From Timema cristinae (lineage: Eukaryota > Arthropoda > Insecta > Phasmatodea > Timematidae), in contig JBCFYV010000012.1 of the NCBI GenBank assembly GCA_039000515.1, positions 41,976,355-42,040,354 on the forward strand: a DNA stretch of 64,000 nt. The letters are read 5' to 3'. The position numbers were made by a program, and so were the translations under genes. Below, one piece after another: positions 1-12,215 of this stretch; positions within the stretch are counted from its first letter, which is position 1; each line of letters begins with the position of its first letter. Under the pieces are notes generated by a model that was not told the origin of the DNA, made no database searches, and saw nothing but the letters and a program-made list of their open reading frames with translations.

Positions 1-671
1 AGGGTGTTCTTCACGTGATAAAGCTTGTCGTCATTTAAAAAGGTTCTCAAAAAAATTCTAACTTGCTAATTAAAAATATTCAAGAACTGTAGAGATTACC
101 GTGTGAATAAAATTAAACTTTTGCGTTTCTTTTAGATTATTTTTTATTTATTTTACCAACAACATTATTTGCTATAAAAACTACAGAAACACCAACCTTT
201 ACTCGACTCCTCTTAAAAACCCACCTTATCTACTCTATCCGCACTTTATTCTGATATAGAGCCATTGATATACTTTCATGTTTATAACTAACATATTTAT
301 ACCATAGGTTATTATTCGCTTAGTAAAATTGATAGGGTGAAACTTATTTTATAGATGAATTGCAACCCCATTAGGTGAAGAGAGACTGGAAAACCACAAT
401 GAAAAATCACATATTAAAATCCACTCTTAGTGTAGCTGGACAAGATTAGAACTTTGAACTCATCAGAAGTAATTCAATATATTAAGAGACTAATAACTTA
501 GTGTGTCCAACGATGTGGTTTTTAAGGTTGTTGTAAGGAAAAAAAATACAAAATATTTTAGGGTGATTCTAAATCAAAATTTAAAACATGCTAAAGTGGT
601 GCCAAAAAAATATCTAAAATAATTTATTTTATACTTTGATGTTCATACTTTCTCAACCTTCGAAACCTTAG
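1..671. other. AT-rich sequence, no gene seen
   Basis: No open frame of note and no recognisable repeat. It is the host flank of the LINE insertion that follows. Confidence 0.5.
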
Positions 672-681
672 AGATAGAAAG

Positions 682-2533
682 TTTTTTTTTTATTTTATTT
701 ATTCAGTGTTTACAGGCCCGGTATCTTACAATCTTTAAATCCGGGCCGTTTTTTCCACAACTTTTACTTAATTTACACAATTTTAATATGAATTTCCTTT
801 TTAACATTACAACACATATTTTGGCTCTTAACTTAAATGAAATTCAACTACCCTTAGCTCAATTTGATCCACCCCGGGTATATTACGCCCCCGGTACCCT
901 CCCCCGCTAGGCCCTTCACAATGCTCGGGATTTCACTCCCGAGTCCGCCAAGCGCTCAGCAGAGGTGGGCATCCCCATAATAACCACCTGGGGAGGCGCC
1001 CTATCAGAGTTGGTGCCCCGCCTACTTTCTACCCTTGGCAGCTGAATTTCCTAATCTACCCCCTATCTAGTTCCCCCGTCCCTAATTATCTATATTAACT
1101 ACTAACCAAGCTAAGCTAAAATACTAAACTATTCTATTCCCATTACTGCCAGGGAACACCATCACCCAGAGGGCTGCAGGGCAGCCGCCTTTCTCCATCT
1201 TGACTCTGAGGGCCCATCAACCATAACCCACCTCTCTTGTTTCCAAGGTGGTGGGTCATACGGTGCAGGGAACCCCTCAGAGTTCATAATCATTCCACTA
1301 ACTTTTGTTTATACGACTGGAAAACTGTCTTCTGGATCTCAAGGGCATCCCCCGTGTTCCTTCAGACACTCAGTCGTACTGGAATCCAGTTCCCAGGGCT
1401 CGCGCTTGCTCCTCCCAGCACATACACATTTTTTTTTTCCCCGGCAAGAATTGTTACCGCTTATCCCCTTTTAACAATCCTTTTTTCCCTACTCACTCCC
1501 CGCTGAGACCGCACTAGTGTCCGTGTCAGTCCCGTCCTCCGTGTCGCTGTCATCTTCTTCGTCATTGTCAGTGTCAACGTCCCGTCTTATTCGTCCCTGT
1601 GCCTCTTTAAGTCTGTCTATGTAGGCTGTCTTTGTTCTATCTGACGCTTCCAGTGCAATCTGGTCTAAGAATTTCCAATAGATTGGGTCCCTCAGTACTT
1701 CGCCTACTAATCTTCCCTGGATCTCTCTCTGGTAGTTCCTTCTTGCTTCTAGTGTAATGACACACTCAAGCACCACATGTTCAGGGGATCCCTCCTCACC
1801 ACATTGACAATTCCCCGACTCTATCAATCCCAGCTTCCTTAGAGATGCCGGGTACGGTCCCTTCCCCGTGATGAAGTGGACAAGACCCCGAGATGGCTGG
1901 AGGTGCTTATTCTCTAGTCTCTCAACCACATTTGGGAACAATTGATAAGTCCTCCTACCTGTCCCACTTCTCTCCCAACGTCTCTGCCACTCCTCCAACA
2001 GGACTATTTCCGCCTCTCCAAAAGTTCTCACATCGTGTGTGGTGAGGAGTCTCACCTTCTCCAAGTTTCTCTTTTTTAGCCAGTACGCCACAGCTTTCTT
2101 CCTTATGAGGAGGTCCAACGGCCATACACCTAGGGCCACACTCAATGCATCCGTTGCTACAGTCCGGTAGGCTCCCGTCAGCCTCAATAAGATGTTCCTC
2201 TGCAGACCCTGAATCGCCTTAGCCGGAGCGACATTGGTTAGTCTGTGAGCCCAGATGCACGCCCCATAGCTCACAATGGAGAGAAGGATCATCTGATGGT
2301 ATGTCCTTATTATCCGCATAGGCAGATAAAACCGCCTCTGTCCCATGCTTATAATTTTATTCATCACCGACAGAGTTTTCCCCATCACTCCCTCCATGTG
2401 CGCTGTGAAGTTCCTCTTTTCATCTAGGGTAACTCCCAGGTATCTGACCGTATGGCTTCTTCTTATAGATTTCGTCCCTAACTTTATGGTCGGATCCCTA
2501 GCCAATCTACCCTTAAACAGCATGAAGATAGAA
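682..2533 (-). mobile_element. 5'-truncated non-LTR retrotransposon (R1-clade-like LINE)
   Basis: A minus-strand LINE 3' end. It comprises the C-terminal part of ORF2, a roughly 0.8-kb GC-richer 3' untranslated region (about 700-1488), and an A-rich tail (plus-strand T run at 682-700). The 10-bp sequence agatagaaag lies at 672-681 and again at 2526-2535 and 2534-2543, so a target-site duplication of about 10 bp brackets the copy. Endonuclease and the catalytic reverse-transcriptase motifs are missing, as expected from truncated target-primed reverse transcription. R1-clade LINEs are typical of arthropods. Confidence 0.85.
1489..2525 (-). pseudogene. LINE ORF2 C-terminal fragment (RT thumb and CCHC-like region)
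   Basis: The open frame runs to 2556, but its first 10 or so codons come from host flank upstream of the insertion; element coding starts near the MLFKGRL segment. Visible parts are the YLGVTLDEK motif just after the RT palm, the thumb/connection region, a Cys/His cluster (CQCGEEG, then EHVVLEC) typical of R1-like ORF2 C-termini, and a very acidic Asp/Glu-rich end. There are no internal stops across about 345 codons, so the insertion is probably fairly young. It cannot be autonomous because palm and endonuclease are absent. Family assignment rests on motif recognition; R1 or a close relative (LOA/I group) is possible. Confidence 0.8.
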
Positions 2534-2543
2534 AGATAGAAAG

Positions 2544-4700
2544 TATTGATCTTCAACCAAAATCATATTCGAGATTTTGATGATTGTCAACGTTTTATGA
2601 CCCCCTTAATAATTAATTTTTTTTTCAATGCCATTGCTCTGTCTGTTATTGTAGTATGTGTATTTATAGTGTATTGTAGAAACCATTCTACTGATAAGGC
2701 TATAACTTAGTATCTAGGATTTATATAAGATCTACCGGAGGTCTTTTTGAACTAGCTATCCGCAGTAGTTACAAAATTAAGGGTAGTATACTTAAGGGAG
2801 AAAAATAATAAAATCGTTATTATTTAAATCGGCCTTAAAATTTTGCATTAAAATCTTCGTTTATCGGGGGCACTGTTTAACATTACGAAAAAAATGACGG
2901 ACCTCTTCCTATGAGCAAAACTTTGAGGATACTTTACATAAACGGAAGTTTCAAATTTTGAACATATCTTACTAATACTTTTGAGATAAGAAATAACTTA
3001 TGATTGCAAAGTTGTAGGAATAGATTAAAAAGCAAAACCTTTAATATCAACAATCATTTATAAAATAACAAATTTCTGAGTGTGAGCCAAATACATTTTT
3101 AAATAGATTTTTGGGATATGGAGGGGTTGTAAATGCACAAAATCAATAATATGTTTCTCTAAACGTGCATAATATTTCATGTATGCGCTTTGTATCTCTC
3201 TCAATTCTTTGGAAATAGAACTGTTGTGATCGTCAAAATATCGAACCCATGATTTGATAAATTACGACCTTTTATGACCTCCTGAAACCAAAAAAGTTGT
3301 TTTTGAGATTCCATGTGTATGTCTGTCTGTCCGTCTTTCTATATCTCAGAAAATACCAGATACCATTTCACCAATGGAGCTAAATATGTAGGGTAGACAT
3401 TTCATAAGGTTCCCCCAAGGAATTTCTGGATTTAGATAACTAGCCTTTTTTTAAAGAAAGTTTACTTAAGGTCAAAAGAGAAAAAATAAATTTTCTCGAA
3501 ATCAACTCTAACCATTTAAATAAAATTTTGCACCTAGAAACTGATTAACATTACAAACACAATATAAATTTTTATTTTCTCATGGAAATGACTTTTTAGA
3601 TAGTTGCTTAAGTAGAATTTTCCAATTTTGATCATATCTCCATAACTATCTGGGATACGAAATAATTTATCATTGTAACGTTATAATATGGCTTCTATTA
3701 AATGTAGGTGCCTAACCCGAACGGGTAGTAAGACGCGGTGTTAAATAAGTTAATATTAAATATAAGCTTCTTTTATTAGAAATATTTATTTATAAAACAA
3801 ATAGTTTCTGAGCTATAAGTAAATAAATATGTTTCTATTCAAATTTTTGAAGTGAAATTGATTGTTACGCACTTTGGAAATGTTCCTCTTTTCTGGATGT
3901 TTATATGATAAGGTCTGTTAGTTAATTTATACTCTTTGGTGAATTCTTATGTTCCATTTACTTTTTATCACCCCTCGGAAAATAAAGCATTGTGATTGTA
4001 AAAAAAAAAAAATTGAACTAGAAAATTTGATAAATGTTGATATTTCATTCATGGCCTCCTGAAACCGTTAAGTGGTTTTCATAATGCCATCTGTCTATAT
4101 CTCAGCCTCGATCCATATCCATTCTATCAGTAAGGAAAGAACATGATATCTAGGATTTTCATAGGATTTCCTCGAGGATTTTCTGGACTATTTAAACATA
4201 AATTCAAGGGTAGTTCAAAGCGCATAGATTTTATCAAAATCTAGTATTACGATTTTGATTAAAGTGGTTATCCAGTAATTATTCCACATTAAAAATAAAA
4301 GTATAACTCCAGTTTTCCAATAAAAATTAGTTCAAGAGTGTTTTAGAGAAGCAGAAATCCATAATATTGATTATATCTCTTCTTAAATATGAAGTATGAA
4401 ATGACTTATCATTGTAAAATTATAATACTATTAAATATATAAATAATTTATTATTTAATATATATTTTTACAAAACGAAAGTTTCTGAGCTGTAAGCAAA
4501 TCAATCTTTTTATTGAGCCATTTTAAATTATGAAATTAAATGTTATGCTTTTTAGCGGACCTATGCTCAGATTTTCTCAATGTATTTTTAGCAACATATA
4601 ATATGATCTCATTTGTGCTCCTTGGTGGAGTGTTTCAGCAACAATGTGTATTTTTTAGTTTCACAAATCTTACGAGTTCTTAGTAAGTGTCTTTAATAAT
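2544..4700. repeat. three degenerate ~0.7-kb tandem units
   Basis: Three successive stretches (about 2560-3210, 3230-3990, 4010-4700) share the same order of landmarks. First comes a block like 'gatgattgtcaacgtttta', then tgacc/gacctcctgaaacc, then a gtctgtctgtc-like segment, then 'tctaggattt' or 'tgtagggtag' followed by 'gaggattttctgga'-like text, then 'atcatatctc', then 'ttatcattgtaa', then 'aaatttctgagc'. Divergence is high, so this is an old tandem array of a dispersed repeat. No protein is readable. Confidence 0.6.
3708..3746 (+). repeat. 3'-tail fragment of a SINE
   Basis: The text aacccgaacgggtagtaaga and following bases to gcggtgttaaata match the shared 3' tail of the window's tRNA-derived SINEs. 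Only about 40 bp is present, inside the middle tandem unit, so it is a severely truncated insertion or a scrap. Confidence 0.65.
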
Positions 4701-6462
4701 ATAAGAGATAAAGGAATTTTGTGCGGTGAACCATACAATTTTTTAAAAAACATTACGTTTTTATAAAAATATATATTATTTAATTTCACATTTCCTATGA
4801 TTTATAAATACAATTTATTTGAAGGCGCGAGAAAGTTTATGAGGTGCACCGTACTATTTATTTAACTTGGCACAACCATTTATTAAATTAAAAATATATT
4901 TTTCTTTCACTATTATTGAGTTGTGTGATAAAAACCATGTGAATACAGTTTATGATTGTTCACATACAGCAGACACGTATCTAGGACTAGATTTAGGTGG
5001 TGAAAGGTGCAAAAGGTGTTTGAGGTAGACAAAGCATCCAATAATACCTAGAGACAAATGATGTAAAATGGTTCTAGAACTTTAATCGGAAATTACGCCT
5101 CTATTGAATCGTGACGTCAGAGTCAAATAAATTAGAAAAATGAAGATGACCCACAACGTATTAAGAAACTACTGTATTTAATCCAGAAGACAGCCTACTT
5201 CATCACGCATAAACTACAATGGTCCAGATATAAAATTAATATAATTTAAGATTAAATATCAGCATAAATTTATATTTAATTGCAAATCATTAAGGCATCA
5301 TAACTCCCTTAACTTTAACTATCACAGGTAGGAAGATAGGACCACAAAAAGTAGCAACACAAATTAGATAAAGAATAAACAATGTTTTAATGAGTTTGTA
5401 AAAGAAACATTTAATTAGATTAATTATTAATAATAGTGAAATTATATTCATTCAGTAATTAGATAAGGACTAAACAAAGCCACTGAAACCATTATTACAT
5501 TAGTATTTAGCGATATAAAATAACAACTATGATTGGTTATAACATATTATAGAAAAGTACAGTCACGCTGACCTTAGTACTTGGGGTTAAACATAAATAT
5601 TGTGAGCTTCAAGTTTATCAATCACCTTACAAAATTGGTCAAACTACAAGAAGTTGAAGGGGCTGCTTCCTCCTAATTAGGACAGGCCCAAATAAACAAT
5701 TACGTCATGAAGTGACACTAACGAGCATTGCACATGTTAAACCATAAATAGGTTATTAGACCACAAAACATTAGCTTAAGGTTGCCACCAACTCCGTCAC
5801 TAATATTCGGCAAGTGGTTCAAGGCATCAAGGGAACTATAACCCCACAACTAAACAATTAGAAACTAGTACTGACAGTATTATCATGAAAGAACGAGAGA
5901 CGTGCCTTAAGGACTAGGATCAATAATTAATATAGACTTTATCACGTTGATCTATGATATTGCTCAAGGTTTATATTGGATGTAGAGTACTCTATAATTA
6001 CATTTAGTGCGGCAGTACACCTATTGATATTTTGACATAAATAAGTATTTATGCTGAAGCCATTTCAGCTATAATCCCCTATCAATAAATAACTATGTAT
6101 CTCCGTTTTCATTATATTTAAGAAATGTTATCTCGCCAATATCTAGTATCAAATGCATCGACCCCATCTTTCTTTCCCTAAGTTTGTGTCAGAAGGCCTT
6201 TCGAGAATTGAAGTGTTTGGTATCACCTCAGGGGAGATAAAATGTAAAAAGTACTAGACTGTTAGATAACTGGTTTATTGTTTTTAGTAGGATGAGTTAC
6301 AATATTGAATATGTCGTAGGGAATGTGTGGCAAGTATGATCATTTGTAGTTTGTGTGTTCCTAAGTCCGACTGTTCATGAGCAGTTCACTCAATCTCCAG
6401 TCTCTTTGGTGTGTTACTGCGCACCGCCGTCACAATTTGCACTTATCACTCACGAGAACGAT
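4701..6462. other. AT-rich unique sequence, nothing recognised
   Basis: No coding frame or repeat can be supported. It may be intergenic or intronic. Confidence 0.4.
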
Positions 6463-6466
6463 TATG

Positions 6467-6521
<55 letters not shown>

Positions 6522-6790
6522 GCACCGCGTCTTACTACCCGTTCGGGTTGTACGCACTTACGCTAATGTGCTATGGTAGGGTGATTGTGATATGAAATGA
6601 AGGACCTACAGTTTAACGTGGAATCCGAACCATGGTGGTGGCCTGGCATTCCCCACATTCACAAGAAGTCTTGTCAGAGGTGAAGGAAGTGTTTGGAAAT
6701 CAGATAAATCTGTGCCGGGACCGAGGATTGAACCCCGGCTGCCAGCACAGAAGTCTGACACCTTACCCCTAGACCTCCAGGTCACCCTCG
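6463..6790 (-). mobile_element. tRNA-derived SINE, type A, near full length
   Basis: Read on the minus strand, it begins with a tRNA-like head (GGTGACCTGGAGGTCTAGGG) containing a B-box-like GGTTCAATCC. A unique body follows, then the shared tail ending gtagtaagacgcggtgct and a long (AAT)n run, seen on the plus strand as (ATT)n at about 6465-6521. The short open frames across it are SINE sequence, not protein. Flanking duplication is unclear (cgagaacgatt versus cgagcaatt). Confidence 0.85.
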
Positions 6791-7980
6791 CGAGCAATTA
6801 TTGTAGCAACAGCTCACAACAATCCATTACAACTTTCAACGACCAAGTATAAAGAGCTAAGCTATTTTCAACCTGTCAACATATTGGGGTTTAATTCAAA
6901 TTGGCATCAATGAACCAATCGGGATGAATCTACGTATTTCCCAAGATAGACTAAAACTACCGAGTAGTAGTTTGCACAGTGAGATAGCTGCAATAAGCTT
7001 AAATCGTGTGCTACTTACATCCGTGTTATTGACCTGAGGTTACAGTAAACTTACACCACTCGCAAGATTCCGGATCATAAGCCCATTTTATAGAAATAAT
7101 AAAAGTTGAAACTATTATTTACAAAGTTGAAGGTATCACACTACCTCTTTTGTACGAGAGATTTATTTCCTTGTGAATACTTATTTTAAAAAACCTAGAG
7201 GATTGATTAATACTATTTCATGCACTTTATTTTTCTTATAAAGTTTTATAGTCTTTTGCAAAATGATGATGTGTATTTTATTTTTAAAAATTAATTTAAG
7301 TAGTCGATTAAAATTTTATTGTGTTTTATTGTCTTATTGAATTAATATTGTAGACTTCCAAGTAAAGTGAAAATCTTTGAAGCTCAGAAGTATATTAAAT
7401 TAAATACTGTCTTTGGTAACTAAAGTAGCACGGAAAGTTCTATGAATGTTTCCAAAGTTTTTAAGGTTTAATACTACAAGATAAAGTAAATTACATTAAC
7501 ATAATCTAGAGATGTTTTAAAAATCCAGTTCTTTAACTACTTATGAACACTTATACTCCCGAGCGTGCAAGATCAGATGATTGAGCAAGTTTCAACTCTC
7601 ATAAAAAAAAAGTTGGTTGTTCTCAATAAAACGAGGAAACTTTGTCATTTGAATCTTCTAAGATATTGTTATAAGTTATTCACGTTTACTTTACACTTTT
7701 TGAATAATATTATAAACATTGGATCAATATCGATGGTCACATGGTACAACAAATGCATCACTTTCGTTTTGTACTGTATGTACGGTTAAAGAAAGATCTA
7801 TGCTCTAATCCAGGTAGGATTTACTGAGGGTGTTTTTCTTAAGTTATTTACCAGCCTTTTACGCGAAAATGTCGATGAATTTTCTCTAAATGCAAACCTT
7901 TATTATCCCCTTTCATTTAGAACAATTGATGTAGCATATAACCCATACGTACATCTAAACCATCTACAAATTATATTCTT
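6791..7980. other. AT-rich sequence, nothing recognised
   Basis: No coding or repeat signal stands out. A 74-codon open frame at 7565-7789 has no similarity I recognise. Confidence 0.4.
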
Positions 7981-8125
7981 TAAATTGAAAAAATATACCT
8001 AGATACAAGAATCGAGATCAGAACCTTATCTTAATATGCCTACCCTCTTACTGCTGAGCTACTAAACAGTCACCCCGTGCCTAGGGTTATTCTTCACTCA
8101 AATTCTAAAGCAGAATATGTGATGG
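7981..8125 (-). repeat. tRNA-like dispersed repeat, type C, degenerate copy
   Basis: The minus strand carries a decayed version of the 'gagctcagtggt...cccgggttcgattcc...caggtgtca' unit found repeatedly at 53-61 kb. Here it reads through actgctgagctacta and cctagggttattcttcactca, matching the order in the better copies. Confidence 0.6.
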
Positions 8126-8316
8126 AGGTACGGAATAGATTAATCTATGTAATTAAAATCCAAATCCCATTTTAATTTATCTAGAAATATCTGATATTTC
8201 TTACCACCTATCCATCCTTTGAAGGAATATAACAATGGCTCCAAATAGAGGTAACAAGATTCAAATTAAGAATCTACCAATATACGAGTAATGTTAAAAT
8301 AATTCTATAGATATTA

Positions 8317-9616
8317 CTATACTGTGCAAATTAATTGGGACAAATTAAAAAATCACTCTTTTTCAAAAATGATGCCTTTATATACACTGATAAATATCTG
8401 TATTTGTATGAAGTATGTTCTCCTTTAACAGAAATTACCTCTTGAATTTGTTTTGGCATTGACTCCACTGATTTAGTTCACATATTTTTGACTTCATCAT
8501 TGTAGAACCACAATTTTATAATATTCGCTATCATGCGGTCTTTGGTTGTACAGTCCATTATACCTGAACGTCTCTTCAATATATTCCACAAGTTTTATAA
8601 TGGATTTAAGTCTGGTGAATTTCCAAGCCAATCAAACAAATTAATTTTATTTTTCAGCATAAAAGTCTTGACCATTTTTGAATTGTGACATGGGGCCAAG
8701 TCATGTTGAAATGTCCCGTCAAAAGTTTACAATAATGGAACATTCTTACGTTGTAATATTTATTCATACTTGGATGAATTAATCATACCTTAAACAAGAA
8801 CTATGCTTCCAGTGTCATTTGTTGTAAAAAAAAACCAAAACATCTGCTCCAGAAGAGTTTTACAGTGTGTTGGACATGCTCAGGTATTAAGGCTCAAAGT
8901 TGCTTTGTCTAACCACATAAATGAATTTAATCACTGAAAGTTTCCTTTATACAGTTGTCAGCAGTTCATGATTTTTTTTTTTGCCCACGCTAAAAGTTTT
9001 ATCTTCAATCTAGCATTAAAATATTGTATTTCCTTTGGTTTTCTTGCCTTTCGGCCAACTTATAGAGGCCTACGGCGTACAGTTGAGTCTCCAACATCAA
9101 AACCACTAGCCAATACATCTCTTTGAAGGCATGTGCTTGTTTTTGTTGGATTCATTTTACTATTTCTGATTATAATTTTATCGGTTCACGGGGTTGTTTT
9201 TCGTTTTCTTCCACATTTACCTCTCCTTTTTGAAGACTATGATCCAGATGCATTGTACCTAGTAAGAATTATTGATACACTTGATTTGCCTACACCAACT
9301 GCAGAAGCGATATCTCTAACTGTCATAGAAGTGTGATCCTTAAGACAAATTATTTTTGCACGCTTCCTTGGAGTAGTAGCCATTTTTAAATACATTGAAG
9401 CAACACGTATCTCACAGAGAGTAACATCTAACATCCCCCTGCCACACACAAAAGTTCACAACTGAAGCCAAAGTGACTATTTCCAATTTAAAACCAGTCC
9501 TTATTGTCATGTTCTAACAGTAGCACTGGTTTAAGTTGTTTCAAGACATCAACTGGCAATCAAATTACAACTCTGAGAAAAAAAATTGCTTTTTCCAATT
9601 AATTTGCACAGTATAG
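8317..9616 (-). mobile_element. Tc1/mariner-type DNA transposon, dead
   Basis: The outer 24 bases at 8315-8338 and 9595-9618 are perfect inverted complements, starting with the TA target dinucleotide at each end. Length is about 1.3 kb, normal for a Tc1 element. The interior encodes one transposase on the minus strand, broken by stops. The ends are intact while the gene is not, so it could only move if transposase were supplied in trans. Confidence 0.9.
8354..9383 (-). pseudogene. Tc1-like transposase pseudogene (DD34E family)
   Basis: Length from the ATG at 9383 to the terminal stop near 8354 is about 343 codons, normal for Tc1. The N-terminus (MATTPRKR) leads into a paired-type helix-turn-helix (TVRDIASAVGVGKSSVS). 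A basic CGRKRKTTP segment and a second DNA-binding region (TSTCLQRDV) follow. The C-terminal catalytic stretch has QHDLAPCHNSK and NSPDLNP. The third acidic residue lies 34 residues after the HD aspartate in this family; here that codon is TAA. Other stops lie after TTP and near the VGR segment, and at least one frame change is needed through the middle. The first catalytic Asp is not readable in the conserved context. Confidence 0.88.
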
Positions 9617-9618
9617 TA

Positions 9619-11980
9619 CAAACATTGCTTCCAAAAAAGCTTGTTTTGAAACCATTAACATTTCAGCCTAGTGATAATACTAAAAAAAACTTCTACAAGT
9701 ATTATCTGGAGAGTATAATATTATTAAATTTTAGCAGGATGACTATAATTTTAAGATGAAAATACAACACAGTCTTGAAAAGCTGCTGAAAAATTAGTTA
9801 TAAAATACAGGTTAAATGTTTATTTTATAGTCATTTAAGCTTATACTCAGATACAGTAAGGATGTAATCGTTCTGTAATCAATGATGCTAACAGAATAAA
9901 TACCCAGGGGAAACAGTTGTATACACACATTCAGTGACCCAGTGAAGAAAATTAGTAATTCAAGAGAAAAGTAATGTGGTGGAGGTCACGTGAGGAATAA
10001 CGCAGGCAGAGCCCTGCAAAATGTCTTTCCACCAAATATTTCTGATTTTTACATGGCCTTAGTCTTTCCTGGGCATATTCAGTAATCGCTGGATGGCAGA
10101 TTTGCAACTGTCACTCTCAGTCACTCCGCTACAAGTTGGGCGCAGTCGTTGAACTTTCTGGATCCATGCAGCGACCTCCATATGCCCACTCTGGTTACTA
10201 GTCCATTCCCACCTTCACAAAGTCGGTGCAGTCGCAGACCATTATAGGATCAAGCAGTGTTCTCTGAACGACAGGTTTGGCAAGCCAAATCACCCGTTTC
10301 CTCTTCAAGATGTTTTGTGTGCGTGGTTTTCTAAGTGAATGGGTTACTTTGTGGACATGTGTATAGTAGAGAACAAACAAGCCATCGAGATGTGAATGTA
10401 GACATCACCCATTTTTGGTTGAAGGTGTCGATTGCAATTTTGTAGTGTGAACAGCGCTACAGTATTGTTATAGCCGGAACTAAATTGCTTATGATATCTA
10501 GCTTCAGGTATAACCATACTCAACAACTAATATAGTTTGGCTAAATCTAAAATCATGATCAGTCTGCTAAAGGAACTGAACGACTCACGGTTCAGGAGCG
10601 AATATATCTACATTGAAGCAACCTAAATACCAGCCAAGTCTGGCATTTATGAATGAGATGAGATACTTTTCATACTCTATAGCGCAGAAATTTCTCCTCT
10701 GAACAAGGTTATTCCTGTCTCTTTCTTCATTTGTAATTATGTCACCTTTGATTGTCAATCCAACACACAGGCCTATTTCATTATCGTCACTCACTGAAAT
10801 ATAATCTGCTTAAAACCTTGTCAGACGTACTTTCGAATACCTAAACAGATGTTTAGAGATAAAACTTACCTTCTCAATTTGAATCATTTTCATCATTTTG
10901 CATCTGATGTAGTAATAATGGAATAGTTAAAGTATATTTTTTTTGAACAAACCTGTTTAAACACTGTTTTTTTTCATGTTCGATTAAGCAGCTTAATGTT
11001 TTCATTTTTAAATGATGTGGTGCATTTCACAAATCATTAGCACCACCTGTGACTAGATCAAAAATAGCATTGCTATCTCTGATATATACCATGTCAAAGA
11101 AGGTTTCTGAAGATATTATCAAAGCTAATTTGATTTTAAAATTAGATTATAAATTTTATCTGATGTATGACATTAGTCTGAGATTGCAGCGAGTGAAATA
11201 TTGAAACCTAACATAGAACGGCTAAACAAGATAGTGAAGTTGGTCACTGCAATAAATTTAAATTGATATAGAAGATTAAAGGAACAAGAATGTTCCACCT
11301 GAGGATGGGGATAAGCATAACATACAGCTGTTGGCCACTATATTTATACCCATACACTATTTTCGATATAACTTACGTGGTGCGTTATGATGGTGACATA
11401 TCTTGGAGATTCATATATGGTTCAAAGCAGGTGTTCGGGCGGTTCTTCTAAATAATATCAAGGTTCCTTACACCAAAGGAATTTTTAAACAGAAAGGAGC
11501 CAATGCATTACACTGAGGTCAGTCTTTAAGTCAGTCTTTAAGTATACAAGTATATGTTTGATTAAATTAAAGTTCATCGTTATAGGAACGAACAATACTC
11601 ACATTTCAATTCACGCGTTGAACCTAAGCAAATACGCATAATCAAGAATATATTTAAAGCTGAAGCGTAGTTCAAAGAAGGAGGTATGTTCATGACTTGG
11701 ATAGGAAGAGGGATCGATTACAACTACTGTGACGATTTTAATGAGTTGGTCGATCTACTTACGTCTCTTTGACTGCTCATCATATGCAGGTCATTCTTCC
11801 CATAATATTGAGATCATTTCGATCATTGAAAAATTGCTAGAAACTTGTATCATTATATAAATATATAATCGATAGAGGATTTACCCGTGATCATGATTGT
11901 AAAGCATAATATTATACTTGAAATATAACGTTCAGTGGGACGTAATTTTAACAATTATATGTCATTGTACGTGTACTGAA
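9619..11980. other. mostly unique sequence, no supported gene
   Basis: A stretch at about 10010-10400 is less AT-rich but shows no domain. A 69-codon minus-strand open frame at 10585-10794 (starting MSDDNEIG) has ordinary composition and lies downstream, on that strand, of a donor-like GTAAGT at about 10865-10870. It could be an exon, but nothing supports a function. Confidence 0.3.
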
Positions 11981-11984
11981 TTAA

Positions 11985-12215
11985 CTACTATGGGCTTGTC
12001 TGGTGGCGAAGATACCCAATTCAAGATTGAATAAAGGATACAAGTAGGCCTACATTCTCACAGTCATTGACGTATACTCTAAACGTACTTGGGCTGACCT
12101 TGGCATGGCTAATACTGGGAAGAACGTTACTGATCCCACAGTGCAAGTCTACCCGACAGGTGATATCGAACTTTTGCCTCCTGAACATCGTCTTCATACT
12201 GATGTTGAATAGTGT
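11985..12215 (+). pseudogene. retroviral-type integrase scrap (Polinton-like)
   Basis: The plus strand reads ILTVIDVYSKRTWA, the classic start of an rve integrase core (first catalytic Asp in the VIDVYSK context). It is followed by TGKNVTD, as in Maverick/Polinton integrases, where the equivalent is 'KTGKEVT'. Upstream, in the same frame, degenerate sequence fits the preceding strand with a stop. Only about 40-70 codons survive. A Ty3/gypsy integrase is an alternative, but the spacing and downstream text look more Polinton-like. No terminal repeats were seen around it. Confidence 0.55.

Noticed and set aside
2245..2539. Plus-strand frames over the LINE
   Set aside because: Antisense shadows of the LINE ORF2 fragment.
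6606..6797. Open frame (63 codons) on the minus strand, and its close copy at 46805-47032
   Set aside because: Both are translations of the type A SINE head and body. The identical 'protein' arises only because the SINE is repeated.
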